NCBI GenBank assembly: GCA_017512805.1
Contig: JAFWES010000001.1
Span: 1-47,648 of the forward strand
Direction: 5' to 3'
Length of the DNA stretch: 47,648 bases
DNA from: Clostridia bacterium
GTDB lineage: Bacteria; Bacillota; Clostridia; Christensenellales; Aristaeellaceae
Of this stretch, positions 7,077-14,284 are shown in pieces (position 1 is the stretch's first letter; every line of letters begins with the position of its first letter). The notes beneath the pieces were generated by a model, which was given only the letters and a program-made list of their open reading frames with translations, was not told the origin of the DNA and did no database searches. The translations under genes were made by a program, and so were the position numbers.

Positions 7077-8792
7077 TCAGTTCTCCTCCTTCTGTTGTTT
7101 GCTGGTGCCGAAGAACCTGATAAACAGATTCATCAGCAGAACCGCGCCGTAGGTGATCAGGATCAGGATGGTGGCGAAGGCGCAGGCGATGCTGAAGGAG
7201 CCCTTCTCTGCGAATTCGTTGATCTGCACCGTGATCAGCAGGTAACTGGGGGTCACCAGCAGGATGATGGCGGAAATGGCCGTAATGGACCGGACAAAGG
7301 CGGTCACCAGACCGGAGAGGAAAGAATCCTTGATCAGAGGGAGGGTGACCGAAGTAAAGACCTTCAGACTGTTGGCTCCCATGTCGTAGGCGGATTCCTC
7401 GATGTTTTTGTCGATTTGCCGCAGGGCGGAAATGCCGCTGCGGGTTCCGGTGGGCAGGGAGCGAACCACGAAGACGATGACCAGAATGAGCCCCGTCCCG
7501 TACAGGCCGGAAAGCAGCCCCGTATGAAAGAGCCCGTTGGCGAAGCCCCGGATGTATCCCACGCCCAGCACCGTCCCGGGGACGGCCATGGCCAGGATGG
7601 AGACCGCCTCGATAAATCCCTTGGCTTTGAATTTCCGCTTCACCACCAGATAGGAGATGATCATGCTCAGCAGGGCGGTAATCGGGGCGGCAATCAGGGA
7701 CAGCACGAAAGAATCCCGGAAGGCCTGCAGCCCGCGGTAGCGGGTAAAGACCTGCTGGAACCACTTGAAGGTCAGCGGCGTAAACTTGTAGCCCCAAGTG
7801 GGGAAGAGGGCCCCGATGGGGACGCAGATATACATCATGATCACGAAGAGGGCCATCAGGGCGCACAGCACCGTCAGGGGGATCGTGACGCTCCGGTCCT
7901 CGATCAGCATCCGGCCCCGGCTGGCCTTGCCGGTCAGGGTGGCGGCCGTCTTCCGCTCCAGATAGTATTTCTGGAAGACGAACATGGCCAGGGTAATACA
8001 CAGCAGAACCACGGCCATGGCGGCGGCGCCTTCCTTATCCATGGCGCCGGTGATCTGGAGATAGATGGTGGTGGCCAGGGTGTCGTAGCTGCCTCCGATG
8101 ATCATGGGGTTGGCGAAGTCGGCGATGGATTCGATAAAGGTCACCAGGAAGGCGTTCCCCAGGCCGGGGAGCAGCAGAGGCAGGGTGACGGAGGTAAAGA
8201 CCTTCATGCGGCTGGCCCCCATGTCCCGGGAGGCTTCCTCCAGGGAAGGGTCGATGTTCTTCAGAAGGCCTTTGAGCATCATGTAGCACACCGGGAAAAA
8301 GGTCAGGGTCTGAACGACCACGATTCCCCAGTAGCCGTAGACATCGTTGTCATAGATGCCCAGCAGGAAGCGGGTAATCAGCCCGCTGCGGCCGAAGAGC
8401 ATGATCATGCTCAGGCTCAGCACAAAGGGCGGAGAGACGACAGGCAGCATGGAAACCAGCTTGAACAGGGCGCCGACTCCCCTGCGCATGCGCACGTATA
8501 CCTCCACGTAGGCGAAGAGCAGCCCGATCAGGGTGGACAGAAGGCCTACCACCAGGCCCACCTTCAAGGTATTGGCAATAGCCCGGCGAAAGGTCCACAT
8601 TCCGAAGATCCGCTGAAAGGTGTCCAGGGAAAAACCGTTGGTGCCGTACAGGCTGTCGATCAAAAGGATCGCCAGCGGATAGAGAATAAACAGCGTCAGA
8701 AAAGTGACCAGCAAGACGATGGTGGTCATCATAATCGGGTCTGCCATCAGTTTTTTGCGGTCCAGCTCCGCACTCTGACCCTTTTTTGCCAC
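7077..8792 (-). CDS. ABC transporter permease with two fused membrane domains, FbpB/AfuB type, 571 aa
   Basis: Two BPD_transp_1 halves lie in one chain, about 12 membrane segments in all. Each half has the ATPase-coupling EAA loop: EASRDMGASRMKVFTSVTLP and ESAYDMGANSLKVFTSVTLP. The fused permease forms the channel alone, as in FbpB and AfuB. The start codon is GTG (8790-8792), preceded by a G-rich ribosome site about 8 nt away. It lies between the binding-protein gene and the ATPase gene; a perfect 13-bp hairpin separates it from the former. Confidence 0.93.
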   Translation of the reverse strand: MAKKGQSAELDRKKLMADPIMMTTIVLLVTFLTLFILYPLAILLIDSLYGTNGFSLDTFQRIFGMWTFRRAIANTLKVGLVVGLLSTLIGLLFAYVEVYVRMRRGVGALFKLVSMLPVVSPPFVLSLSMIMLFGRSGLITRFLLGIYDNDVYGYWGIVVVQTLTFFPVCYMMLKGLLKNIDPSLEEASRDMGASRMKVFTSVTLPLLLPGLGNAFLVTFIESIADFANPMIIGGSYDTLATTIYLQITGAMDKEGAAAMAVVLLCITLAMFVFQKYYLERKTAATLTGKASRGRMLIEDRSVTIPLTVLCALMALFVIMMYICVPIGALFPTWGYKFTPLTFKWFQQVFTRYRGLQAFRDSFVLSLIAAPITALLSMIISYLVVKRKFKAKGFIEAVSILAMAVPGTVLGVGYIRGFANGLFHTGLLSGLYGTGLILVIVFVVRSLPTGTRSGISALRQIDKNIEESAYDMGANSLKVFTSVTLPLIKDSFLSGLVTAFVRSITAISAIILLVTPSYLLITVQINEFAEKGSFSIACAFATILILITYGAVLLMNLFIRFFGTSKQQKEEN

Positions 8793-8830
8793 CTGCGGTC
8801 CCCCCTTTCAATCATGATCCCTGTGATAAT

Positions 8831-8860
8831 CATTCCCCGCTCCGGCAGGAGCGGGGAATG
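8831..8860 (-). other. Intercistronic hairpin between binding-protein and permease genes
   Basis: A perfect 13-bp stem (8831-8843 with 8848-8860) closes on a 4-nt loop. No T-run follows on either strand, so it is more likely an mRNA-protecting processing structure than a full terminator. It would favour the binding-protein message. Confidence 0.75.
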
Positions 8861-8895
8861 GAGCCGCACAATATACGGTTGAAAACGGATTTGCC

Positions 8896-9990
8896 TTACT
8901 CGGTCTTGAAGCGGTCGTCGGCAGCATCGCCCAGGGCGTTGATGACGTCTTCCACGTTCTGCGTGGTTTCTTTCACGGCCTTGGCAAAGTCATACCCGTC
9001 CCATACCGCGTCGAGGCTCAGGCCGAACTGGGCCGCCGCTTCGGGCTGCTGGGCGTTGTCAATGACCAGGAACTGATAGGAACCGGTATCATCCGCCAGT
9101 TCCATGCACGCGGGGCTCAGGGCGAATTCCATGAACAGCTTCGCGGCGTTGGGATGCTTGGCGCCCTTGAAGATGGCCACCGGCCCGATTTCGCAGGCGG
9201 TGCCGTCAGAGGGAACCACCAGGCCGACGTTTTCGTATCCGTTGTCCAGAATCTGGGTGATGCCGTCATGCAGAAAGCCGATGCCGATGACGCACTGGCC
9301 GGTGCCCACGTTCTTGGAGGGGCCGGAGCCGGACTTGGTGTACTGCTGAATGTTCTTGTCCAGGGCCACCAGGTAGGCGATGCCTTCGTCATGACCCTTC
9401 ATCTGGAGCATCAGGTTGCAGGCCAGCTTGGGCGTGCCGGCGGTATTGTAGTTGGAGAACCAGATCAGGCCCTTGTATTCTTCCTTCAGCAGGTCATCCC
9501 AGCTCTGGGGCGCTTCCAGACCCAGGCGGGCCAGCTCGTCGGTGTTGACCATGAAGCCCAGGATGCCGGTGTAAATGCCGTACCAGTAGCCGTTGGGATC
9601 CTTGTACAGATCGCTCAACAGGTGGGACGCATTGGCGGGGACATAGCTGTTATCCAGGAAGCCCTTGGCGGCCAGCGCGTCGTAGGGATTGTTGGTGCCG
9701 CCGAACCAGACGTCAGCGGAGGGGTTGCCGTTTTCTTCCTCGATCTTGGTGGGCACTTCACCGGTGCTCAGCCGCTGGAAAGAGGTTTTGATACCGTAGA
9801 GCTTTTCGAACGCCTGGCAGGCGGCGGCCAGGTAGGGCTCCTCGCAGGAACCGTAGACCACCAGTTCGCCCTCGGCCTTGGCGGCTTCCACCAGCGCGGC
9901 GTCAGCGCCGACCGGATCTTCCGCTCCCGCGAAGGACGCGCAGGACAGCAGCATCACTGCACAGAGCAACAGAGCCAGAAACTTCTTCAT
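8896..9990 (-). CDS. ABC substrate-binding protein, FbpA/AfuA superfamily, 364 aa
   Basis: A signal peptide precedes a mature type 2 periplasmic-binding fold. LLSC (14-17) could be a lipobox but is not canonical. The family motifs WFGGTNNPY, GIYTGILGFMVNT and QYTKSGSGPSKN are present. His241 and Asp242 (GFLHDGITQ) and Glu267 (ACEIG) sit where, from memory, hexose-phosphate-binding AfuA has sugar-contacting His, Asp and Glu. I do not see the adjacent Tyr-Tyr iron site of FbpA. Substrate is therefore more likely an organic phosphate or sugar phosphate than iron, but this is inference. The start at 9990 has AGGAGGT 7 nt upstream; the frame stays open further upstream but without signal-peptide character. 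Confidence 0.9.
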   Translation of the reverse strand: MKKFLALLLCAVMLLSCASFAGAEDPVGADAALVEAAKAEGELVVYGSCEEPYLAAACQAFEKLYGIKTSFQRLSTGEVPTKIEEENGNPSADVWFGGTNNPYDALAAKGFLDNSYVPANASHLLSDLYKDPNGYWYGIYTGILGFMVNTDELARLGLEAPQSWDDLLKEEYKGLIWFSNYNTAGTPKLACNLMLQMKGHDEGIAYLVALDKNIQQYTKSGSGPSKNVGTGQCVIGIGFLHDGITQILDNGYENVGLVVPSDGTACEIGPVAIFKGAKHPNAAKLFMEFALSPACMELADDTGSYQFLVIDNAQQPEAAAQFGLSLDAVWDGYDFAKAVKETTQNVEDVINALGDAADDRFKTE

Positions 9991-10068
9991 AAGAATACCT
10001 CCTTGCATATGGTCATATTTTTCAGGACGATGCTTCGTCCGGAAAGACACCTTTTCGTTCCGGAAAGC

Positions 10069-10097
10069 ACTATACCACATTTTCCATCTTTTGTCTA
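10069..10097 (-). promoter_or_regulatory. Promoter of the AfuABC-like operon
   Basis: On the minus strand, TAGACA (10092-10097) and TATAGT (10069-10074) are 17 bp apart. Transcription would begin near 10062, giving a leader of about 70 nt. That leader holds a GGACGA/TCGTCC hairpin (10024-10040) and an overlapping CCGGAA/TTCCGG pair (10039-10063), which could be an operator or an alternative structure. Confidence 0.75.
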
Positions 10098-10156
10098 TGT
10101 TTTTTTTTTCCCCTGCGGCTCGGCAAATAAGCGAAGCAATCATAAAGAAGAAAGGA

Positions 10157-12778
10157 TTACAGCAGCCCCTCCAGGGTTTCATACAGCAAATCAGGCTGAA
10201 CGGGTTTGGACAGATGGGCATTGAGCCCGGCCTGCAGGCTCCGCTGAACATCCTCGTTGAAGGCGTTGGCCGTGAGGGCGATGATGGGGATGGACCGGGC
10301 GTCCGGGCGGTCCAGGGCGCGGATGCGGCGGGTGGCCTCCAGACCGTCCATTTCCGGCATGCGCATATCCATGAGAATGGCGTCGTAATAGCCGGGTTCA
10401 TGTCGTTCAAAGGCTTCCAGAGCTTCCTTTCCGTTGACGGCCAGATCCGCTTCCATGCCCCGGGCGGCCAGAACCATCGTCATGATCTCCGCGTTGATGG
10501 GCACATCCTCCGCCAACAGGATCCGCCGGCCCTGCAGCTCCGCTTTGGGTTTGGAGGTTTCCTGGGCAAGGGTCTTACGGGCGGAGCGGAACTCCTCCAG
10601 AACGGATTGAGCAAAGAGTGGCTTGGGCAGGAACCGGTCCACGCCGGCGTCGGTAGCTTCCTCCAGAATATCGTCCCAGTTATAGGCCGTCAGGATGATG
10701 ATGGCGGACTCCCGGCCGACAATGGCGCGGATCTGCCGGGCCGTTTCCACGCCATCCATCTCCGGCATCTGCCAGTCCAGAAGGATCAGGTTGTAGCTTT
10801 CCCGGCGCATATGCCGCAGGCGCACCATTTCCACGGCTTCCGAGCCGGAGAGGGCAATCTCGGAGGCAATGCCTGCCTTTTCCAGCACCAGCCTGGCGTG
10901 CTCCGCCGCGATGGGATCGTCATCCACCACCAGAACGGTCATGTCTGCCGTCTCAATCTCCGCGTCCGGTTCTCCGCCCTCCGTGTCGGCGTCGGAAAGG
11001 GTGACGGTGACCGTGAAGGTGGAGCCTTTGCCCTTCTCGCTTTCCACTTCGATGGTCCCGTTCATCATCTCTACGATCCGTTTTGTGATGGCCAGGCCCA
11101 GGCCGGAGCTGCCGTAGCGGGTGGTAGTGGTTGCGTCCTCCTGGGCAAAGGGATCGAACAGGCGGGGAAGGAAGTCGGGGCTCATGCCGATGCCGGTATC
11201 GGAGATGATAAAGCGCAGGGTGGACTTGCCTGCGTACTGGGCGACCCGTTCCAGGGAAAAGGTCACTGCCCCGCCCGGAGGGGTGAACTTAACGGCGTTT
11301 CCGAGGATGTTGATCAAAACCTGCCTGAGCTTCTTGCTGTCGCCGATGTAGCATTCATCCAGATGCCCGACGACCCGGCAATCGTACCTCAGCCCTTTTT
11401 CGGCGCACTGACCGGAGATCACGTTATTGACCATCTCCAACATCTTCGGAAAGGAGAATTCCTCGTTCTGAAGGCTCATGCGGCCGGATTCGATCCGGGA
11501 CATATCCAGAATGTCGTTGATGAGATCCAGCAGGTGATCCGCGGAGGTTCCGATCTTGGAAAGGTATTCCCTGGCCTTGTCGGAAACCTCCGGATCGTTC
11601 ATGGCGATATTGTTCAGGCCGATGATGGCGTTCATGGGGGTTCGGATCTCGTGGGACATATTCGAAAGGAAGGCGGATTTGGCCCGGCTGGCGTCCTCTG
11701 CGGCGGCCAGCGCCTCAGCCAGGTTTTCCTGAAGGGAGAGCCGGCGCTCCAGCTCCGCCTGGCGGACCCGGCTTTCGGCGTCGGCGGTCTCCTTTTCCAG
11801 CTGCAGCTGAGCGGTGCGTCGGGTCTGAAGCATAATGAAGGCAAACATGGCCATCATCACCAGGACGGTCAGGCTGAACTGGAGGATACTTTTTTGGACG
11901 ATATCCTGGGATATGGATGAAATCCGCTCGCCGATGACGGATTCCCGGATCAGGTAGGTCAGCTGCCAGTCGGTTCCGGAGACCGGGATATAGGCCAGGG
12001 TTTCGCGGATGTCATGATAGGTAAAGGAAACCACGCCGCGGCGGCCGCCGGTAAAATCCTCGGCAAACCGGTCGTAGGAATAGCCGCTTTCGTAGGCGAC
12101 GGTCCGCATGGTCTCCAGCAGATTCCCCGAATCGGACAGGGTTCCCAGAACTGAATTGGTCAGGGCAATGCCCCCCGAGGTATACAGGTTTGCAAAGGTG
12201 GTGTTGCCCGTATTGGTATTCATGGATGCGCCGGAGAGCATCACCTCCATATCGATCTGCATAAAGCAGGCGGAAAACCGCCTGTCCAGGAAGGCGATAT
12301 CCACAGGCACGGCGACGATCACCTTTTTTTCCGGCATGTCCAGATTCAGGATGGTAATCACCGGTTCGGACAGATGAAGGTAATCAAAATGGTAGTCGGC
12401 GATGTTATCCTGCGTGCCGGTGGAAGTGTAGATCAGACCGTCGGTATCCACGAAGGCGAAGCGCTCCAGGTTGTACAGGGACTTGATCCGGAACTGGTAC
12501 TGCTCCAGAGGAGCTTTGCCGGAAAGATCCTCGGGCTCCATGAGCTCCAGCGCGACCTGAGTATCCCGGATCAGCTGGCGCAGGTTGCTTTCCAGCACCT
12601 GCTCCCGGCGGCCGGCCAGCTCGTCCAGGTACAGCAGGCTGACGCTTCGGACGGCCGCTTCCGTATCCTGACTGGCGCTGCGGCCCATCCACAGGGTGCC
12701 CAGCACGAGAATCGCCGCCAGTATGAGCCCTCCGATGATCGCCGCCAAAGTGACGCCGCTGGTTTTCCGTTTCTTCAT
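10157..12778 (-). CDS. Hybrid sensor histidine kinase with two receiver domains, 873 aa
   Basis: Membrane segments at about 8-31 and 298-320 enclose an extracytoplasmic sensor region of about 265 residues (Cache-like by layout). A coiled linker, HisKA with phospho-acceptor His in FLSNMSHEIRTPMN (about 375), HATPase with DTGIGM and GSSGLGLAI, and two receivers follow. Receiver 1 has VVDDDP and ILLDWQMP; receiver 2 has LAEDVP and ILMDMRMP. No phosphotransfer domain or DNA-binding output is seen in it or beside it, so the phosphate must go to an unlinked regulator. It sits upstream of the AfuABC-like operon, which has its own promoter, and may sense the same nutrient. The leader carries a dispersed repeat element. 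Confidence 0.93.
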   Translation of the reverse strand: MKKRKTSGVTLAAIIGGLILAAILVLGTLWMGRSASQDTEAAVRSVSLLYLDELAGRREQVLESNLRQLIRDTQVALELMEPEDLSGKAPLEQYQFRIKSLYNLERFAFVDTDGLIYTSTGTQDNIADYHFDYLHLSEPVITILNLDMPEKKVIVAVPVDIAFLDRRFSACFMQIDMEVMLSGASMNTNTGNTTFANLYTSGGIALTNSVLGTLSDSGNLLETMRTVAYESGYSYDRFAEDFTGGRRGVVSFTYHDIRETLAYIPVSGTDWQLTYLIRESVIGERISSISQDIVQKSILQFSLTVLVMMAMFAFIMLQTRRTAQLQLEKETADAESRVRQAELERRLSLQENLAEALAAAEDASRAKSAFLSNMSHEIRTPMNAIIGLNNIAMNDPEVSDKAREYLSKIGTSADHLLDLINDILDMSRIESGRMSLQNEEFSFPKMLEMVNNVISGQCAEKGLRYDCRVVGHLDECYIGDSKKLRQVLINILGNAVKFTPPGGAVTFSLERVAQYAGKSTLRFIISDTGIGMSPDFLPRLFDPFAQEDATTTTRYGSSGLGLAITKRIVEMMNGTIEVESEKGKGSTFTVTVTLSDADTEGGEPDAEIETADMTVLVVDDDPIAAEHARLVLEKAGIASEIALSGSEAVEMVRLRHMRRESYNLILLDWQMPEMDGVETARQIRAIVGRESAIIILTAYNWDDILEEATDAGVDRFLPKPLFAQSVLEEFRSARKTLAQETSKPKAELQGRRILLAEDVPINAEIMTMVLAARGMEADLAVNGKEALEAFERHEPGYYDAILMDMRMPEMDGLEATRRIRALDRPDARSIPIIALTANAFNEDVQRSLQAGLNAHLSKPVQPDLLYETLEGLL

Positions 12779-12796
12779 GTCCCTTTCCGCCTCCCC

Positions 12797-12945
12797 ACTA
12801 ACCCGAGTTCCGTTTCTGACTTTTCGGCCACGGATGACGATTTTGCAGCCACGTCCGAATAGCGGCTGTGGGCAAAATATGTCTCTTCACGATGGCGAGT
12901 CATTCGCCGCTTTATTCTGACTGACCGCCGTCCTGCGGACGGCAT
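12797..12945 (-). repeat. Dispersed hairpin repeat, copy 1 (in the kinase leader)
   Basis: Read on the minus strand, this element begins with a GCCGTCC/GGACGGC hairpin. Then follow a CAGTCAGAAT-like block, AGACATATTTTGCCCAC, an imperfect hairpin ending GCAAAA, and AAAGTCAGAAACG before a GGGGAGG stretch. The same ordered blocks occur at 23281-23427 on the plus strand. It lies between the predicted kinase promoter and start codon, so it is probably transcribed as leader RNA. Confidence 0.8.
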
Positions 12946-13006
12946 ACTCTGCCTCCATATCAAATACCGGCCCGGCCGGAACGATCCATTTTTAAAAACC
13001 GCTTCC

Positions 13007-13035
13007 ATCATACTATGAAACGGCCGAAAACGCAA
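13007..13035 (-). promoter_or_regulatory. Probable promoter of the histidine kinase gene
   Basis: Minus-strand TTGCGT (13030-13035) and TATGAT (13007-13012) are 17 bp apart. This implies a leader of about 220 nt that contains the dispersed repeat. It is the main control signal I see in the 421-bp gap between the kinase and hsp20 genes; the rest of that gap holds the repeat and the hsp20 terminator. Confidence 0.55.
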
Positions 13036-13147
13036 ACATTCCTTCGAAATCTTCCGTTCGGCGGGCAGGTGATCGGGCTGGGCGGATGAGCCGCTGAAAT
13101 ACGGTATTTGCATCCTCGTCCCGCGAAAAACCAGGCGGATTGAAAAT

Positions 13148-13179
13148 AAAAAAAAACCGGGCGGGGCGTTTCGCCCGGT
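13148..13179 (-). terminator. Intrinsic terminator of the hsp20 gene
   Basis: ACCGGGCG (13156-13163) pairs with CGCCCGGT (13172-13179). On the minus strand the hairpin is followed by a run of eight T residues, giving a standard intrinsic terminator. Confidence 0.9.
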
Positions 13180-13199
13180 CCGGTTTTGAAGATCCAGAC

Positions 13200-13664
13200 T
13201 TATCCTTCGATCAGGATCGTCTTCTTTTCTTCGGCCTTCTTTGCTTCCTTCTTGGGGACGCTGAGCTTCAGCACCCCATCCTCAAAGTGGGCCTTCACAT
13301 CCTCTTCGGTCACATGGCTGCCGACGTAGAAGCTGCGGCTCATGCTGCCGGAATAGCGCTCCCGGCGCAGGACGCGGCCTTTCTCGTCCGTATCCTTCTT
13401 TTCCTCCGCCTTGTTGGCGGAGACGGTCAGGTTTCCGTTCTGCAGCTCCAGGTTGATGTCCTCCTTGCGGAAGCCGGGGAGATCCATCTCCATCTCATAG
13501 CCGGTTTCGGTTTCCCGGACATCCGTTTTCATCATATGGGGCGCGGGTTTGCCGCCGAACATCTGGTCGGCCCACCGCATTCCGCGGCCGAAGTCCCGGT
13601 CAAAGCCGTCGAACATGTCCATCAGGTTTTCGGTAAACAGGGTAGGAAGATATGTACTCATCAT
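13200..13664 (-). CDS. Small heat-shock protein, Hsp20/alpha-crystallin family, 154 aa
   Basis: An ATP-independent holdase that binds unfolding proteins in the cytoplasm. A short variable N-terminus precedes the alpha-crystallin domain (about 43-145), with YEMEMDLPGFRKEDINLEL, ERYSGSMSRSFYV and FEDGVLKLSVPKKE, followed by a Lys/Glu-rich tail. Length is typical. Two ATGs in tandem (13664 and 13661) follow GGAGG; the first is used here. Two perfect CtsR boxes overlap its promoter, so the gene should be repressed until heat or protein stress. Confidence 0.96.
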   Translation of the reverse strand: MMSTYLPTLFTENLMDMFDGFDRDFGRGMRWADQMFGGKPAPHMMKTDVRETETGYEMEMDLPGFRKEDINLELQNGNLTVSANKAEEKKDTDEKGRVLRRERYSGSMSRSFYVGSHVTEEDVKAHFEDGVLKLSVPKKEAKKAEEKKTILIEG

Positions 13665-13766
13665 TCAGAACCTCCATTTCGTTCATGCGATGTTTTGTTT
13701 ATGATCGTTCTTTGGATATCCGGTGGATGATGCGCCATCCTCCCGGTTCCCCTCGGAACAATTATA

Positions 13767-13794
13767 ATTATACTCAAAAGTCAAAGATAGTCAA
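13767..13794 (-). promoter_or_regulatory. hsp20 promoter
   Basis: Minus-strand TTGACT (13789-13794) and TATAAT (13767-13772) are 16 bp apart. The -35 box lies inside the first CtsR box, so a bound repressor would block polymerase. The leader is about 95-100 nt. Confidence 0.75.
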
Positions 13795-13795
13795 A
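13779..13795. promoter_or_regulatory. CtsR operator 1
   Basis: AGTCAAAGATAGTCAAA fits the CtsR heptad direct-repeat consensus (RGTCAAA-nAn-RGTCAAA) at every defined position. CtsR represses class III heat-shock genes in Firmicutes. The box overlaps the hsp20 -35 region. Confidence 0.92.
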
Positions 13796-13804
13796 TTTCT
13801 CAAA

Positions 13805-13821
13805 GGTCAAAGAAAGTCAAA
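13805..13821. promoter_or_regulatory. CtsR operator 2
   Basis: GGTCAAAGAAAGTCAAA is a second perfect CtsR box, 26 bp from the first (start to start), upstream of the hsp20 promoter. Tandem boxes suggest cooperative, tight repression. Confidence 0.92.
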
Positions 13822-13921
13822 AACCATTAGAATCGGGGTCATTCTGGGCTTTTTCTTCAAAAATCGAAAGAATTCTCATTATTTCTTTCTATTTCTGTAA
13901 ATTTCATAAACCGGAGGTTCA

Positions 13922-14080
13922 CTGTTAGGGAACAAGAAACGAGCTGTCAGGAAACTGAAAAGGACCGGTCAGGAAATAGGGAATGACCTGTCAGAAAAAC
14001 CGGAACGGTCTGCCGGGAATCCCGGGAGAGTTCTGCCGGAACGGGGAAACCCCTGCCCTGGAAACGGGAAAACCCCTGTA
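13922..14080. repeat. Phased array of about eight degenerate direct repeats, 22-bp period
   Basis: Units with consensus CTGTCAGGAAA start at 13922, 13944, 13966, 13988, 14010, 14033, 14053 and 14076. The first four steps are exactly 22 bp, the last three 23, 20 and 23. The first four units are the best conserved; later units drift to CTGCCGGGAA. The array ends at the -35 box of the plus-strand promoter at 14081. Two helical turns per step would place a bound protein on one face of DNA. It fills most of the space between hsp20 and the next gene. Confidence 0.75.
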
Positions 14081-14109
14081 TTGACAAACCGTACGCGGAA
14101 TGTTAGAAT
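14081..14109 (+). promoter_or_regulatory. Strong promoter of the 5'-nucleotidase C-domain gene
   Basis: TTGACA (14081-14086) and TAGAAT (14104-14109) are exactly 17 bp apart, directly after the 22-bp repeat array. The leader of about 170 nt to the start at 14285 shows nothing I can name. Confidence 0.85.
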
Positions 14110-14284
14110 ACGCCCCGTCAGCACAAGCTGATAACGGTTCGCATAAGCGGGCTCTCCGGCTTTCAGATGGAAACAGATTTCATGCCCGGTATCATGAAGG
14201 TGCCGATGATCCTCCCAAGAGGGTTATCGCGCCTTTTATTGTATCCGGCGCCGCGCGAAACGGATCGAAGAGGAGAGAATAAGA

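Noticed and set aside
7047-8882. 611-codon plus-strand frame opposite the fused permease
   Set aside because: Composition is dominated by Gly, Asp, His and Gln, as expected for the complement of hydrophobic codons. No ribosome site or domain.
8896-9990. Ferric-iron binding protein FbpA
   Set aside because: The Tyr-Tyr iron site is not seen, while AfuA-like His-Asp and Glu positions are. The iron label is kept only at superfamily level.
9991-10410. N-terminal extension of the binding-protein frame upstream of ATG 9990
   Set aside because: It runs through the promoter and into the kinase gene. The signal peptide and AGGAGGT site fix the start at 9990.
13922-14080. CRISPR array or plasmid iterons upstream of the 5'-nucleotidase C-domain gene
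   Set aside because: A 22-bp step leaves no room for spacers. No replication initiator gene is nearby and the array abuts a promoter, so a regulatory reading fits better.
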